The notes: generated from the sequence alone by a model not told the origin. Shown: positions 1 to 6,485, numbered from the stretch's first letter. The stretch is 8,195 nt of DNA from Dehalococcoidia bacterium (GCA_004376205.1 SOKG01000036.1:1-8195); one strand, 5' to 3'. A program made the numbers and translations.

Positions 1-995
1 TCTTCCCCAAGGATGCCGCCCGGTCGCAGCAGGATGACGGCCACGATGAGCAAGCCAATCATAACATAGCGGAAGTAAGGGTCGGAAAGGAAACCGGGCA
101 GCTCCTGAGTCCCGGTCCAGATACCCCACACCACAAAGGCACCCAGGATCGCCCCCTTATTGTTGCCACTGCCTCCCACCATCAGCATTGCCCAGATGAT
201 GAAGGTTGCCAGCAGAGGGTCAAAGGTGGAGGGATCCACAAAGCGGATGTTGAAGACGTAAAGGGCACCGCCTATGCCCATGATTACCGCTCCCAGTATG
301 AATGACTGGAGCTTGAAGCTGAACACATTCTTGCCACTGGCCGCAGTAGTCACTTCATCCTCTCGAATAGCCTTGAGCACCCTTCCCCAGGGGGATTTGA
401 TGACCTGTTGCACGGCTATGTACAGGATGACCAGTATGACTATCACCACCGCCAGGTACAGGTAGTCGTAGTTCTGGGGGGAGACCAGGTCTCCCAGGAA
501 CCTCGGGATGGTGTAGAGACCCCTTGAGCCGTTGGCCAGCCACCTCTCGTTGAGGAAGACGAGGCGAACGGTCTCGGCAATGCCCAGTGTGGCAATAGCC
601 AGGTAGTCGTCCCTCAGTCTGAGGGTTATGTAGCCAATAATCAAGGCCACGACGGCACAGACAGCTCCTGCCGCGAGCAGGGCCACGACAAACCACAGGT
701 CGCCTACCTCAATACGCGACGCCAGGTCGCCCCCGAACTTGAAATCTTCGTATGCCGGAACCGGCGGCGGGATGGTGAGCAGCGCTGCCGTGTATGCACC
801 CACGGCGAAGAAGCCGGCAATGCCGATGTTAAACAGGCCGGTGAAACCCCAGTGCACATTGAGTCCCAGGGAAAAGACGGCATATATACCCGCCATTAAG
901 GCAACGTCGGTGATACGCCCTGGGCTAAAGCCCAGCAGGTACCCCAAAAGCAGCCCTGCGCCAAGAAGCAGCCCGAAGAACCGCAGCCTGGCCAT
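1..995 (-). CDS. livM: Branched-chain amino acid-type ABC transporter permease LivM (3' end cut by window edge)
   Basis: This is the second inner-membrane permease of a Liv/HAAT-type ABC importer; it would pair with LivH to form the channel. I translated 331 codons from an ATG at 995 to the window edge without a stop. The visible end (RPGGILGE, residues 324-331) matches the usual C-terminus, so only a short tail is missing. Family marks are the early GLFNIGIAGFFAVGAY segment (53-68), DYLAIATLGIAE (130-141), the cytoplasmic coupling loop with LKAIREDEVTTAASGKN (207-223) and VGGSGNNKGAILGA (273-286). Several long hydrophobic stretches lie between them, including 8-22, 101-122, 180-197, 231-248 and 310-323. 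The start is fixed by a TAATG overlap with the livH stop, which suggests translational coupling. The family is clear; the substrate is not, because HAAT permeases also carry amides, urea and other acids, and no binding protein is present. Confidence 0.93.
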   Translation of the reverse strand, partial: MARLRFFGLLLGAGLLLGYLLGFSPGRITDVALMAGIYAVFSLGLNVHWGFTGLFNIGIAGFFAVGAYTAALLTIPPPVPAYEDFKFGGDLASRIEVGDLWFVVALLAAGAVCAVVALIIGYITLRLRDDYLAIATLGIAETVRLVFLNERWLANGSRGLYTIPRFLGDLVSPQNYDYLYLAVVIVILVILYIAVQQVIKSPWGRVLKAIREDEVTTAASGKNVFSFKLQSFILGAVIMGIGGALYVFNIRFVDPSTFDPLLATFIIWAMLMVGGSGNNKGAILGAFVVWGIWTGTQELPGFLSDPYFRYVMIGLLIVAVILLRPGGILGE

Positions 996-1999
996 TAGTC
1001 TTTCACCCCAAAAAGCCCCCTTGGCCGCAAGAGGAGCGTAGCGATCATGATTCCGAAGGCAATGGCGGGTTTGTAGGCCGGGGTGATCCACTGGGTAGAG
1101 ACCTCGGCAGTGACCGCTATGATGAGGGCACCTGCCAGCGCCCCATAGGGATTCCCGATGCCGCCCAGGATCACCGCGGCGAAAAGAGGGATCAGCATGT
1201 TCCAACCCATGTCGGGTTTAAGCTGAGCCTGAAAGACCGCCAGCATAACTCCTGCAGTGGCCGCTAGTGCAGCACCTATGGCCCAGGTCCACCAGACAAC
1301 GCGCTCTGTGTTGATCCCGCTGACCCGGGCCAACTCCAGATTGTCCGAGGTAGCCCGCATGGCCTTGCCCATCTTGCTGCGGGTAAGGAACAGGTAGAGG
1401 GCCAACACCAGGATCACCGTTAGCGCTCCAATGAATATCCAGTCCGGCGGAATCCGTACTCCCATTGGAAGCTGGTAGAAGAACTTGGATAGCCGTGGAT
1501 ACTGCTCCGTACCCCCACCCCAGATGACATAGACAAGGCCACGCAGCGCGATGGCCACGCCAAGCGATGTCATGGCCAGCAGCACCATGCTCACGCCCCG
1601 GCGCCGCAAGCGCCTATAGATGAGTCTATCCAAGATGATAGCCGTGGCCACCACGGCCATTATAGTCAGAGGAAGCGCAATGAACAGGGAATAGCCGAAC
1701 GTAAAGGGTCCGAAGCCGGTACTGTGGGGGAGGAGGGTCCCCAGCAGGAAGAACGCGATGTAGGCGCCCCAGGTCATGTAGGCGCCATGGGCGATGTGAG
1801 CGAACTTGAGGATACCATATACCATTGAGCGGCCGATGGCGCCGAGGCCGATGATCGTCCCCAGGAACAAGCCATTGACCACGAGGTTCATCTTGATGAT
1901 CGAGAGGAAAGCGAGAACGAGCACCACCAGCGCGATTGCCAGCACTGTGCGGCTGACGGTCACGCGCAGCGGCAAGCGGTTAGCTACCCGTTCGAGCAT
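995..1999 (-). CDS. livH: Branched-chain amino acid-type ABC transporter permease LivH
   Basis: This is the first permease of the Liv/HAAT importer, an integral inner-membrane protein of 334 residues. Recognisable features are a hydrophobic N-terminal helix (about 18-35), the conserved second segment GLGAIGRSMVYGILKFAHIA with following HGAYMTWGAY (51-80), a cytoplasmic loop SKMGKAMRATSDNLELARVSGIN (about 208-230) that should contact the ATPases, AVILGGIGNPYGALAGA in the C-terminal third, and the family-typical tail RPRGLFGVKD. An in-frame ATG at 2101 would give 368 residues, but the added 34 residues are hydrophilic, unlike LivH, and overlap livF by 92 bases. The ATG at 1999 lies 10 bases after the livF stop and has an AGGA-like ribosome site overlapping that TAG stop, so I chose it. 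A GTG at 2005 is a less likely alternative. It ends in a one-base overlap with livM. Confidence 0.93.
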   Translation of the reverse strand: MLERVANRLPLRVTVSRTVLAIALVVLVLAFLSIIKMNLVVNGLFLGTIIGLGAIGRSMVYGILKFAHIAHGAYMTWGAYIAFFLLGTLLPHSTGFGPFTFGYSLFIALPLTIMAVVATAIILDRLIYRRLRRRGVSMVLLAMTSLGVAIALRGLVYVIWGGGTEQYPRLSKFFYQLPMGVRIPPDWIFIGALTVILVLALYLFLTRSKMGKAMRATSDNLELARVSGINTERVVWWTWAIGAALAATAGVMLAVFQAQLKPDMGWNMLIPLFAAVILGGIGNPYGALAGALIIAVTAEVSTQWITPAYKPAIAFGIMIATLLLRPRGLFGVKD

Positions 2000-2009
2000 T
2001 GCCACATTC

Positions 2010-2714
2010 CTATCGTCCGAGGTAGAGCCTAGCGACCTCTGGATTTTCCAGAAGCCTTTCGCCGCGGTCCTCGAGTTGGTTCTGCCCCGAAGCGAGGACA
2101 TAACCCCGGCTGGAGAGCTTCAGTGCCTGATGGGCATTCTGCTCTACCAAGACAATAGCTACGCCAGTCCTGTTGATCCCGAGAATTTTCTCAAGCACCA
2201 ATGTCACCAGGTTGGGAGCGAGTCCCGCCGAGGGCTCATCCAAGAGCAGCAGGACAGGGTCCAACATCAAGGCTCGGGCCAGAGCCAGCATCTGTCGCTG
2301 CCCGCCGGACAACCTCCCCGCCCTCTCCCTGGGTCTCTCGGCCAGGTCCGGGAAAAGATCATACACCTCCGCTATCCGCTGCCGAAAGTCGTCGGTGCGC
2401 ACAAAGGCCCCCATCTCAAGGTTCTCGTGTATAGTGAGGGAAGGGAAGACGTTGCTGGACTGAGGAACGTAACTGATGCCCTTGCGCACAATCAATTCGG
2501 GGGCCTCGCCGGTGATATCCTCCCCCTGGAAACGAACCTGGCCTTTCTTGGCCTGCACCAACCCAATAATGGTCTTCAGCAGAGTGGACTTCCCCGAGCC
2601 ATTGGGCCCGATAATGGTGACGATCTCCCCCTCGTCCACGGCGATAGAGACCCCATGAAGTATCTCTGTCTCGCCATAGCCGGACACGACCTCGCGGACT
2701 TGCAGTAGGCTCAT
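2010..2714 (-). CDS. livF: Branched-chain amino acid-type ABC transporter ATP-binding protein LivF
   Basis: One of the two cytoplasmic ATPases that power the Liv importer. At 234 residues it has the usual LivF length. Visible motifs are Walker A GPNGSGKST (36-44), the Q-loop glutamine in SYVPQ (85), the ABC signature LSGGQRQ (135-141), Walker B LLLLDEPSAGLAP (155-167) and the H-loop region LVEQNAHQAL (189-198). The H-loop has Gln at the position where LivG has His. From memory that EQN form is normal for LivF, so it is not a defect. The C-terminus RLYLGR also matches the family (AYLGG-type ending). The ATG at 2714 overlaps the livG stop in a TGATG arrangement, which suggests coupled translation. 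It separates livG from the two permease genes. Confidence 0.95.
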   Translation of the reverse strand: MSLLQVREVVSGYGETEILHGVSIAVDEGEIVTIIGPNGSGKSTLLKTIIGLVQAKKGQVRFQGEDITGEAPELIVRKGISYVPQSSNVFPSLTIHENLEMGAFVRTDDFRQRIAEVYDLFPDLAERPRERAGRLSGGQRQMLALARALMLDPVLLLLDEPSAGLAPNLVTLVLEKILGINRTGVAIVLVEQNAHQALKLSSRGYVLASGQNQLEDRGERLLENPEVARLYLGR

Positions 2715-3490
2715 CAGTTTGGCCCGCCTAAATAGGCCTGCAACACCCGCTGGTCCCGCTGCACTTCCTCAGGCGAGCCCTCCGCTATAATCTCGCCATT
2801 GCTCATAACAATAATGGGGTTGCACAGGCGCATCACCAGGTCCATATCATGCTCGATGAGCAGAAAGGTGAGATTCTTTTCCTCGCAGGACCTGCGGATG
2901 TATTCGACCAGTTGGTTCATCAGGGTGGGGTTCACCCCGGCACCGGGTTCGTCCAACAAGACCAGGTGAGGTTCGGCCATCAACGTTCTAGCCAGCTCCA
3001 GGAGCTTCTTCTGCCCCGAAGAGAGGTTACCCGCATACTCGTCCATCAGGTCCAGCAGGTTTACGAAGCGTAAGACCTCCACCGCCCGTGCCTCGATCTC
3101 CCTCTCCTGACGCTTGACTAGCCAGGGAAGCAGCCACGCGCTCCAAATGCGCTCCCCCGCTTGCCGACTGGGCACCAGCATCAGGTTCTCCAGAACGGTC
3201 ATCCGCCTCAGTTCCCGGGGTATCTGGAAGGTGCGCACGATCCCCTGGCGGAAGACCTCGTGGGGAGGGAGCCCACCTAGCCGCTTCCCCTGGGAGAGGA
3301 TCTGGCCGCTCGTGCACTGCAAGAAACCGGTGATCAGGTTAAACAGGGTGGTCTTGCCCGCACCGTTGGGGCCGATAAGCCCCGTGATGGTTCCCCGCCG
3401 CACCTGAAAAGAGCAGCGGTTAACTGCTCTGACCCCGTCGAAGTCCTTGACTACGTCTCGTATTTCGAGAATGTGATGAGGCTCTTTCAT
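2714..3490 (-). CDS. livG: Branched-chain amino acid-type ABC transporter ATP-binding protein LivG
   Basis: The other cytoplasmic ATPase of the Liv importer, 258 residues, a normal length for LivG. Motifs: Walker A GPNGAGKTT (40-48), Q-loop glutamine in RTFQIPREL (89), signature LSSGQKKLLELARTL (156-170), Walker B LVLLDEPGAGVNP (176-188) and H-loop LIEHDMDLVM (211-220, His214). LivG proteins have a longer helical insert than LivF, seen here around 105-140. The ATG at 3490 is preceded by GGTGA four bases upstream, a usable though close ribosome site. It is the first gene of the operon, which runs livG-livF-livH-livM, and a promoter is recognisable about 50 bp upstream. The divergent neighbour is a GNAT gene. 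Confidence 0.95.
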   Translation of the reverse strand: MKEPHHILEIRDVVKDFDGVRAVNRCSFQVRRGTITGLIGPNGAGKTTLFNLITGFLQCTSGQILSQGKRLGGLPPHEVFRQGIVRTFQIPRELRRMTVLENLMLVPSRQAGERIWSAWLLPWLVKRQEREIEARAVEVLRFVNLLDLMDEYAGNLSSGQKKLLELARTLMAEPHLVLLDEPGAGVNPTLMNQLVEYIRRSCEEKNLTFLLIEHDMDLVMRLCNPIIVMSNGEIIAEGSPEEVQRDQRVLQAYLGGPN

Positions 3491-3542
3491 CCTGTCACCA
3501 GGCAGAAAATGGTGGCGTAACCTGTGAACCTATGCTCGAAGT

Positions 3543-3571
3543 ATTATTGCATAAGGCTCCCTGCGTTGCAA
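3543..3571 (-). promoter_or_regulatory. Predicted sigma-70-type promoter of the liv operon
   Basis: Read on the minus strand, a -35 box TTGCAA (3571-3566) is followed by a 17-bp spacer and a -10 box AATAAT (3548-3543). The -10 is immediately preceded by TGC, giving an extended -10. The start of transcription would fall near 3536, leaving a leader of about 45 bases before the livG ATG. Spacing and orientation fit. The -10 matches consensus at five of six positions. No experimental support. Confidence 0.55.
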
Positions 3572-3612
3572 ATGAGGGGTATTTCCAGAAAAGTCACCCT
3601 ATAAGGATCGCC

Positions 3613-3641
3613 TTGCACTATGGAGACAGGCTGATTATGAT
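3613..3641 (+). promoter_or_regulatory. Predicted sigma-70-type promoter of the GNAT gene
   Basis: TTGCAC at 3613-3618 and TATGAT at 3636-3641 are separated by exactly 17 bp. Transcription would start near 3648, giving a leader of about 70 bases before the chosen ATG at 3719. This promoter is back to back with the liv promoter. The 41 bp between the two -35 boxes hold a loose inverted repeat, AGGGGT (3575-3580) and ACCCT (3596-3600), which could be a shared regulatory site but is weak. Confidence 0.5.
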
Positions 3642-3718
3642 GTACGAGAGCGGGATGTGGAGTACACGGACGAGACAAGAGAGAGGCTCGTATCATCAAC
3701 GACTTGGTGAGCGCCTTC

Positions 3719-4153
3719 ATGGATGAACTTACCTATGAACCGGTGGCAAGCGATAGAGACTTGAAAGGTGCCTTCGATGTGAGGAGGCAGGTGTTCGTTG
3801 AGGAGCAAGATATCTCAGAAGACCTGGTGTTCGATGGCCGTGACCAGGAAGCGCTGCATATTGTGGTGAAGGATGGAGAGCGCGTCATCGGCACTGCCAG
3901 GGTTCTATTCTTGGTTGACAATCAAGCAAAACTAGAGAGAATGGCAGTCACAAAAGCTTTCCGCCACAAAGGAATCGGAAGGAGAATGCTTTCCTTTCTG
4001 AATGAAGAACTGGGGAAGAAGCAGGTAGAGCAAGTAGTCCTCCATGCCCAACATGGAGTTATTGGATTCTATAAGTCATGCGGCTTTGAGGAATCAGGCC
4101 TGCCTTTCTGGGAAGCTGGCATCAAACACACAAAAATGCAGAGACCACTTTGA
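3719..4153 (+). CDS. GNAT family N-acetyltransferase, YjcF/ElaA-like
   Basis: A single-domain cytoplasmic GNAT acetyltransferase that should transfer an acetyl (or other acyl) group from CoA to an unknown amine. The protein is 144 residues. N-terminal RRQVFVEEQDIS (22-33) with a following acidic patch and His47 is typical of the YjcF/ElaA-like group. ARV (60-62) lies on a core strand. LERMAV (72-77) then FRHKGIGRRML (81-91) is motif A, the pyrophosphate-binding R/Q-x-x-G-x-G/A loop. LHAQ (108-111), FYKSCGF (117-123) and a C-terminal EAGIKHTKM (132-140) also fit. I prefer the ATG at 3719 because GGTGA at 3706-3710 lies eight bases upstream; in-frame TTG (3704) and GTG (3707) would add five or four residues. 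It is divergent from livG and has its own promoter. The substrate cannot be told from sequence. Confidence 0.9.
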   Translation: MDELTYEPVASDRDLKGAFDVRRQVFVEEQDISEDLVFDGRDQEALHIVVKDGERVIGTARVLFLVDNQAKLERMAVTKAFRHKGIGRRMLSFLNEELGKKQVEQVVLHAQHGVIGFYKSCGFEESGLPFWEAGIKHTKMQRPL

Positions 4154-4287
4154 CTCGGCCTGTTGAAAGACAGCTTCGAGGGCTCGATTCCCAGATAACA
4201 ATCCTTCCTTTGCTTCGCCCTCCACATTTTGGGGACGGCCCCGTCTTCACCTTCGAGCAGATCTCCCAGTTCATAGAGCAGTTCTAA
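4150..4287 (+). pseudogene. Possible short gene remnant between the GNAT gene and dnaJ
   Basis: A short open frame of about 45 codons starts with a TTG overlapping the end of the GNAT gene and stops with TAA at 4285-4287. Its last part reads HFGDGPVFTFEQISQFIEQF, an amphipathic, protein-like tail that looks more like the C-terminus of a lost gene than random sequence. I see no ribosome site or recognisable family. The GACG/CGTC arms at 4234-4237 and 4242-4245 form only a small hairpin with no T-run. It could equally be non-coding spacer. Confidence 0.2.
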
Positions 4288-4332
4288 TACAATCTACCCC
4301 GGTGATATTCTACTTCGATCTAATTCAGATTT

Positions 4333-4352
4333 GAATCAACTCTCGAATCAAC
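4333..4352 (+). repeat. Two direct GAATCAAC octamers upstream of the dnaJ promoter
   Basis: GAATCAAC occurs at 4333-4340 and 4345-4352, a centre spacing of 12 bp, ending 23 bp before the dnaJ -35 box. Just upstream, ATTCA (4323-4327) and TGAAT (4332-4336) form a short inverted repeat. The position suits an activator or repressor site, but such short repeats can arise by chance. No CIRCE (HrcA) element is present. Confidence 0.25.
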
Positions 4353-4375
4353 GGATCAGGGTCAGTAATCTCAAC

Positions 4376-4404
4376 TTGTATTGAAATAACGTGTGAGGTA
4401 TAAT
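4376..4404 (+). promoter_or_regulatory. Predicted sigma-70-type promoter of dnaJ
   Basis: TTGTAT at 4376-4381 and a perfect TATAAT at 4399-4404 are separated by 17 bp. Transcription should start near 4411, leaving a leader of about 27 bases before the dnaJ ATG at 4438. The -10 box lies inside the open frame that begins at the GTG at 4393, which argues against that longer start. The presence of a housekeeping-type promoter and the absence of CIRCE suggest basal sigma-70 expression. Confidence 0.6.
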
Positions 4405-4437
4405 AGGAGATTAGCGAAAATCGAGGCTGGATGGTTA

Positions 4438-5562
4438 ATGGCCAATAAGCGCGATTACTATGATGTTCTCGGCGTCGACCAGAACGCCTCCGCAGCCCAT
4501 ATCAAGAAGGCGTTCAGGAAGCTGGCGATGCAGTCCCATCCTGATCGCAACAAGGATCATGGGGCTGAGGAGAGGTTTAAGGAGGTTAATGAGGCCTACG
4601 AGGTTCTCAGCGATCCCGAGAAGCGTGCTGCCTACGACAGATTTGGACATGCCGGACCCCAGGGGTTTGGTGGGCGAGGTTTTGAAGGCTTTGGCTTTGG
4701 AGGCTTCGGGGACATCTTTGAAGCCTTCTTCGGCGGTACTCGCACAGCACGACGTGCTGGGCCGCAACGAGGTGACGACCTGCATTATAGCCTGACTATT
4801 TCCTTTGAAGATTCGGTTTTCGGCTGTGAGAAGGAGGTGGAAATAGTACGGACTGAGGTATGCTCGGTTTGTCATGGCACCAGAAGCGAGCCAGGGAGCC
4901 AACCCGAAAGATGCTCTGTCTGCAATGGTACGGGGCAGGTGCGCCAGGCTCAGCGCAGCATATTCGGCCAGTTCATAAATGTAACTACCTGCAGCCAGTG
5001 TCGTGGTGAGGGCGGAATCATAACCAATCCCTGCCCTGACTGCAAAGGGCAGGGGAAAGAGCGCAAGGCGCACAAGGTCGCCATTAAGGTGCCTGCTGGC
5101 GTCGATGATAGCATTCAGATTAGACTCAGCGGTGAAGGGGATGTTGGCAGAAACGGAGGTTCCCCGGGGAACCTTTATGTTACTCTTTCGGTGCGAAAAC
5201 ATAAGTTCTTTAAGCGAGATGGTGACCACATCCTGTATGAATTGCCGATAAACTTCGCTCAGGCGGCTCTGGGAGCCGAGGTGGAGATACCAACCTTGGA
5301 TGATGGGTTTACCCTGAAGATACCCGCTGGCTGTCAGAATGGCATGATCTTCCGCCTCAAGGAAAAGGGTGTCCCCCACCTCCGCGGTCACGGTCGCGGC
5401 GACCAACTGGTCAGGGTTCATGTGGTAACACCCCAATCTTTGGATGACAAGCAGAAGAAGCTATTTAAGGAGCTGACGAAAAGCCTGGGGGAGACAACGC
5501 TGCCCCACGAGGACAAGAGTCTCTTCGATAAGATCAAGGATACCTTCGGGGGCGGGGCCTGA
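4438..5562 (+). CDS. dnaJ: Chaperone protein DnaJ (type I Hsp40)
   Basis: A cytoplasmic co-chaperone that delivers unfolded proteins to DnaK and stimulates its ATPase. At 374 residues it has all type I parts in order. The J domain (about 5-70) carries the essential HPD at 34-36. A Gly/Phe-rich linker (about 70-100) includes GFEGFGFGGFGDIFEAFFGG. The zinc-finger domain (about 142-206) has four CxxCxG units, with cysteines 142/145, 159/162, 185/188 and 199/202. The C-terminal substrate-binding domains (about 210-335) include KVPAGVDD. The first unit ends GTR instead of GxG (Arg149), but its cysteines are intact. I chose the ATG at 4438 (MANKRDYYDVLG, a typical DnaJ opening); an in-frame GTG at 4393 would add 15 unusual residues and overlap the promoter. 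The ribosome site is weak (GAGG 11 bases upstream, or GGATGG three upstream). dnaK and grpE are not adjacent in this window; rsmE follows. Confidence 0.97.
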   Translation: MANKRDYYDVLGVDQNASAAHIKKAFRKLAMQSHPDRNKDHGAEERFKEVNEAYEVLSDPEKRAAYDRFGHAGPQGFGGRGFEGFGFGGFGDIFEAFFGGTRTARRAGPQRGDDLHYSLTISFEDSVFGCEKEVEIVRTEVCSVCHGTRSEPGSQPERCSVCNGTGQVRQAQRSIFGQFINVTTCSQCRGEGGIITNPCPDCKGQGKERKAHKVAIKVPAGVDDSIQIRLSGEGDVGRNGGSPGNLYVTLSVRKHKFFKRDGDHILYELPINFAQAALGAEVEIPTLDDGFTLKIPAGCQNGMIFRLKEKGVPHLRGHGRGDQLVRVHVVTPQSLDDKQKKLFKELTKSLGETTLPHEDKSLFDKIKDTFGGGA

Positions 5563-5642
5563 AGGTACGGAATGCACTAGTTCCTCCCAAGCGCGTATTG
5601 ACCCTCATGACATCCCTGGATTGAAAAAAGGCGGGGGTTTTA

Positions 5643-6389
5643 TTGAGTATACATCGCTTTTTCCTCCCCGGGGATTGCATCACCCAGAGCACGGTTGTCA
5701 TCAGCGGGAGGCTGGTTCACCGACTGCGTAACGTGCTTAGGCTGGGGGCAGGGGATCACATTGTTATCCTTGACAACAGTGGGTGGGAGTATGAGGTAGA
5801 ACTCAGAGCGGTTGGTGGCGGGCTCGAGGGAGTAATCATCCACAAGGCTGTGGCTGCTGGTGAGCCTCGAACCAAGATAACGCTGTATCAGGCACTGATC
5901 AAGGGAAGCAATTTCGAGCTCATTCTCCAGAAATGTACCGAGATCGGTGTGACCGGCTTTGTCCCCATGGTCTGCGAGCGGTGCGTTGCAGGCGAACCCG
6001 ACAGTAATCGACTTGGTCGCTGGCAGAGGATCATCCTGGAGGCAGCGCAGCAATCCAGACGAGGCAAGCTGCCTGTCTTACGTAACGTGCTGCGGTTCAG
6101 GGAGGCATGTGAGTCGGCAACAGGAGTCTCACTGTTGCCCTGGGAGGGGGAGAAGGTGAGGGGTATCGGTGGTGTCCTGAGGAGCCTTCCCAAAACTGAG
6201 AACGCCACCGAGGTCAGCATCTTTGTCGGCCCTGAGGGTGGATTCTCCGCTTGGGAGCAGGAATTCGCCCGGAGCTGCGGGGTCTGGCCTGTAAGCCTGG
6301 GGAACCGGATACTGAGGGCTGAGACCGCTGGCTTGGTAGCGGCTGTTGTCACACTTTACGAACTCGGCGAGCTAAACGGTAGCTCTTAG
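5643..6389 (+). CDS. rsmE: 16S rRNA (uracil-1498-N3)-methyltransferase RsmE
   Basis: RsmE uses S-adenosylmethionine to methylate N3 of U1498 in 16S rRNA in the assembled 30S subunit. The 248 residues show an N-terminal PUA-like RNA-binding part (HRFFLPG 4-10; VHRLRNVLRLGAGD 25-38) and a C-terminal SPOUT trefoil-knot domain. Conserved stretches are KGSNFELILQKCTEIGV (87-103), RWQRIILEAAQQSRRGKLP (126-144), FVGPEGGFS (194-202) and the knot signature SLGNRILRAETA (217-228). The start is a TTG: an in-frame stop lies at 5622-5624, no ATG or GTG follows it before the conserved region, and a G-run (5633-5637) five bases upstream can serve as ribosome site. The 80-bp gap after dnaJ holds no convincing promoter or terminator, so it is probably cotranscribed with dnaJ. 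Confidence 0.95.
   Translation: MSIHRFFLPGDCITQSTVVISGRLVHRLRNVLRLGAGDHIVILDNSGWEYEVELRAVGGGLEGVIIHKAVAAGEPRTKITLYQALIKGSNFELILQKCTEIGVTGFVPMVCERCVAGEPDSNRLGRWQRIILEAAQQSRRGKLPVLRNVLRFREACESATGVSLLPWEGEKVRGIGGVLRSLPKTENATEVSIFVGPEGGFSAWEQEFARSCGVWPVSLGNRILRAETAGLVAAVVTLYELGELNGSS
6369..6385 (+). other. Stem-loop at the 3' end of rsmE
   Basis: GAGCTA (6369-6374) and TAGCTC (6380-6385) form a perfect 6-bp stem with a 5-base loop, ending just before the rsmE stop codon. No T-run follows (CTTAGAAAA), so it is not a standard intrinsic terminator. It could protect the 3' end of the transcript, or be chance. Confidence 0.3.
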
Positions 6390-6440
6390 AAAACAGCAAT
6401 AATCCGGTTTCGCAGAGATTCATCGGGCCCCTGTGCCAGC

Positions 6441-6469
6441 TTGACCCCCCCAGACACAGATGCTATACT
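6441..6469 (+). promoter_or_regulatory. Predicted extended -10 sigma-70 promoter of the acyl-CoA dehydrogenase gene
   Basis: TTGACC at 6441-6446 (five of six to consensus) and TATACT at 6464-6469 (five of six) are separated by 17 bp, and TGC directly precedes the -10 box. Transcription should start near 6476, giving a leader of about 53 bases. This is the strongest-looking promoter in the window and implies the gene is expressed independently of rsmE. Confidence 0.65.
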
Positions 6470-6485
6470 CGACTGCGTCCCTCAA

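Noticed and set aside
355..696. A minus-strand frame of 113 codons in another phase within livM
   Set aside because: The livM frame reads through this stretch with conserved permease motifs; the other frame is Arg/Gly/Pro-rich and matches nothing I recognise.
1806..2708. A 300-codon plus-strand frame opposite livH and livF
   Set aside because: Both minus-strand genes are confirmed by family motifs over their full length; the plus-strand translation is low-complexity and Pro/Arg/Ser-rich.
2010..2714. Loss of the H-loop histidine in LivF as a sign of an inactive ATPase
   Set aside because: As I recall the family, the EQN form at this position is typical of LivF, so it is normal and not a defect.
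3532..3726. A 64-codon plus-strand frame before the GNAT gene
   Set aside because: It covers both predicted promoters, overlaps the GNAT start in another phase, lacks a ribosome site and has no protein-like pattern.
4154..4198. In-frame sequence after the GNAT stop codon that would add 14 residues if the TGA were read through
   Set aside because: The protein already ends where YjcF-like proteins normally end, and there is no readthrough or recoding signal.
4154..4437. CIRCE (HrcA) element or heat-shock promoter upstream of dnaJ
   Set aside because: No TTAGCACTC-N9-GAGTGCTAA or close variant is present; only a normal sigma-70-type promoter and short direct repeats are visible.
4435..5436. 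A 333-codon open frame on the minus strand opposite dnaJ
   Set aside because: It mirrors dnaJ almost exactly, shows no recognisable motif, and dnaJ is unmistakable with all its domains. Long antisense frames are common opposite GC-rich genes.
5563..5642. Promoter or terminator between dnaJ and rsmE
   Set aside because: TTGACC at 5598 has no acceptable -10 at 16-18 bp, and the AAAAAAGGCGGGGGTTTT stretch does not form a stable stem.
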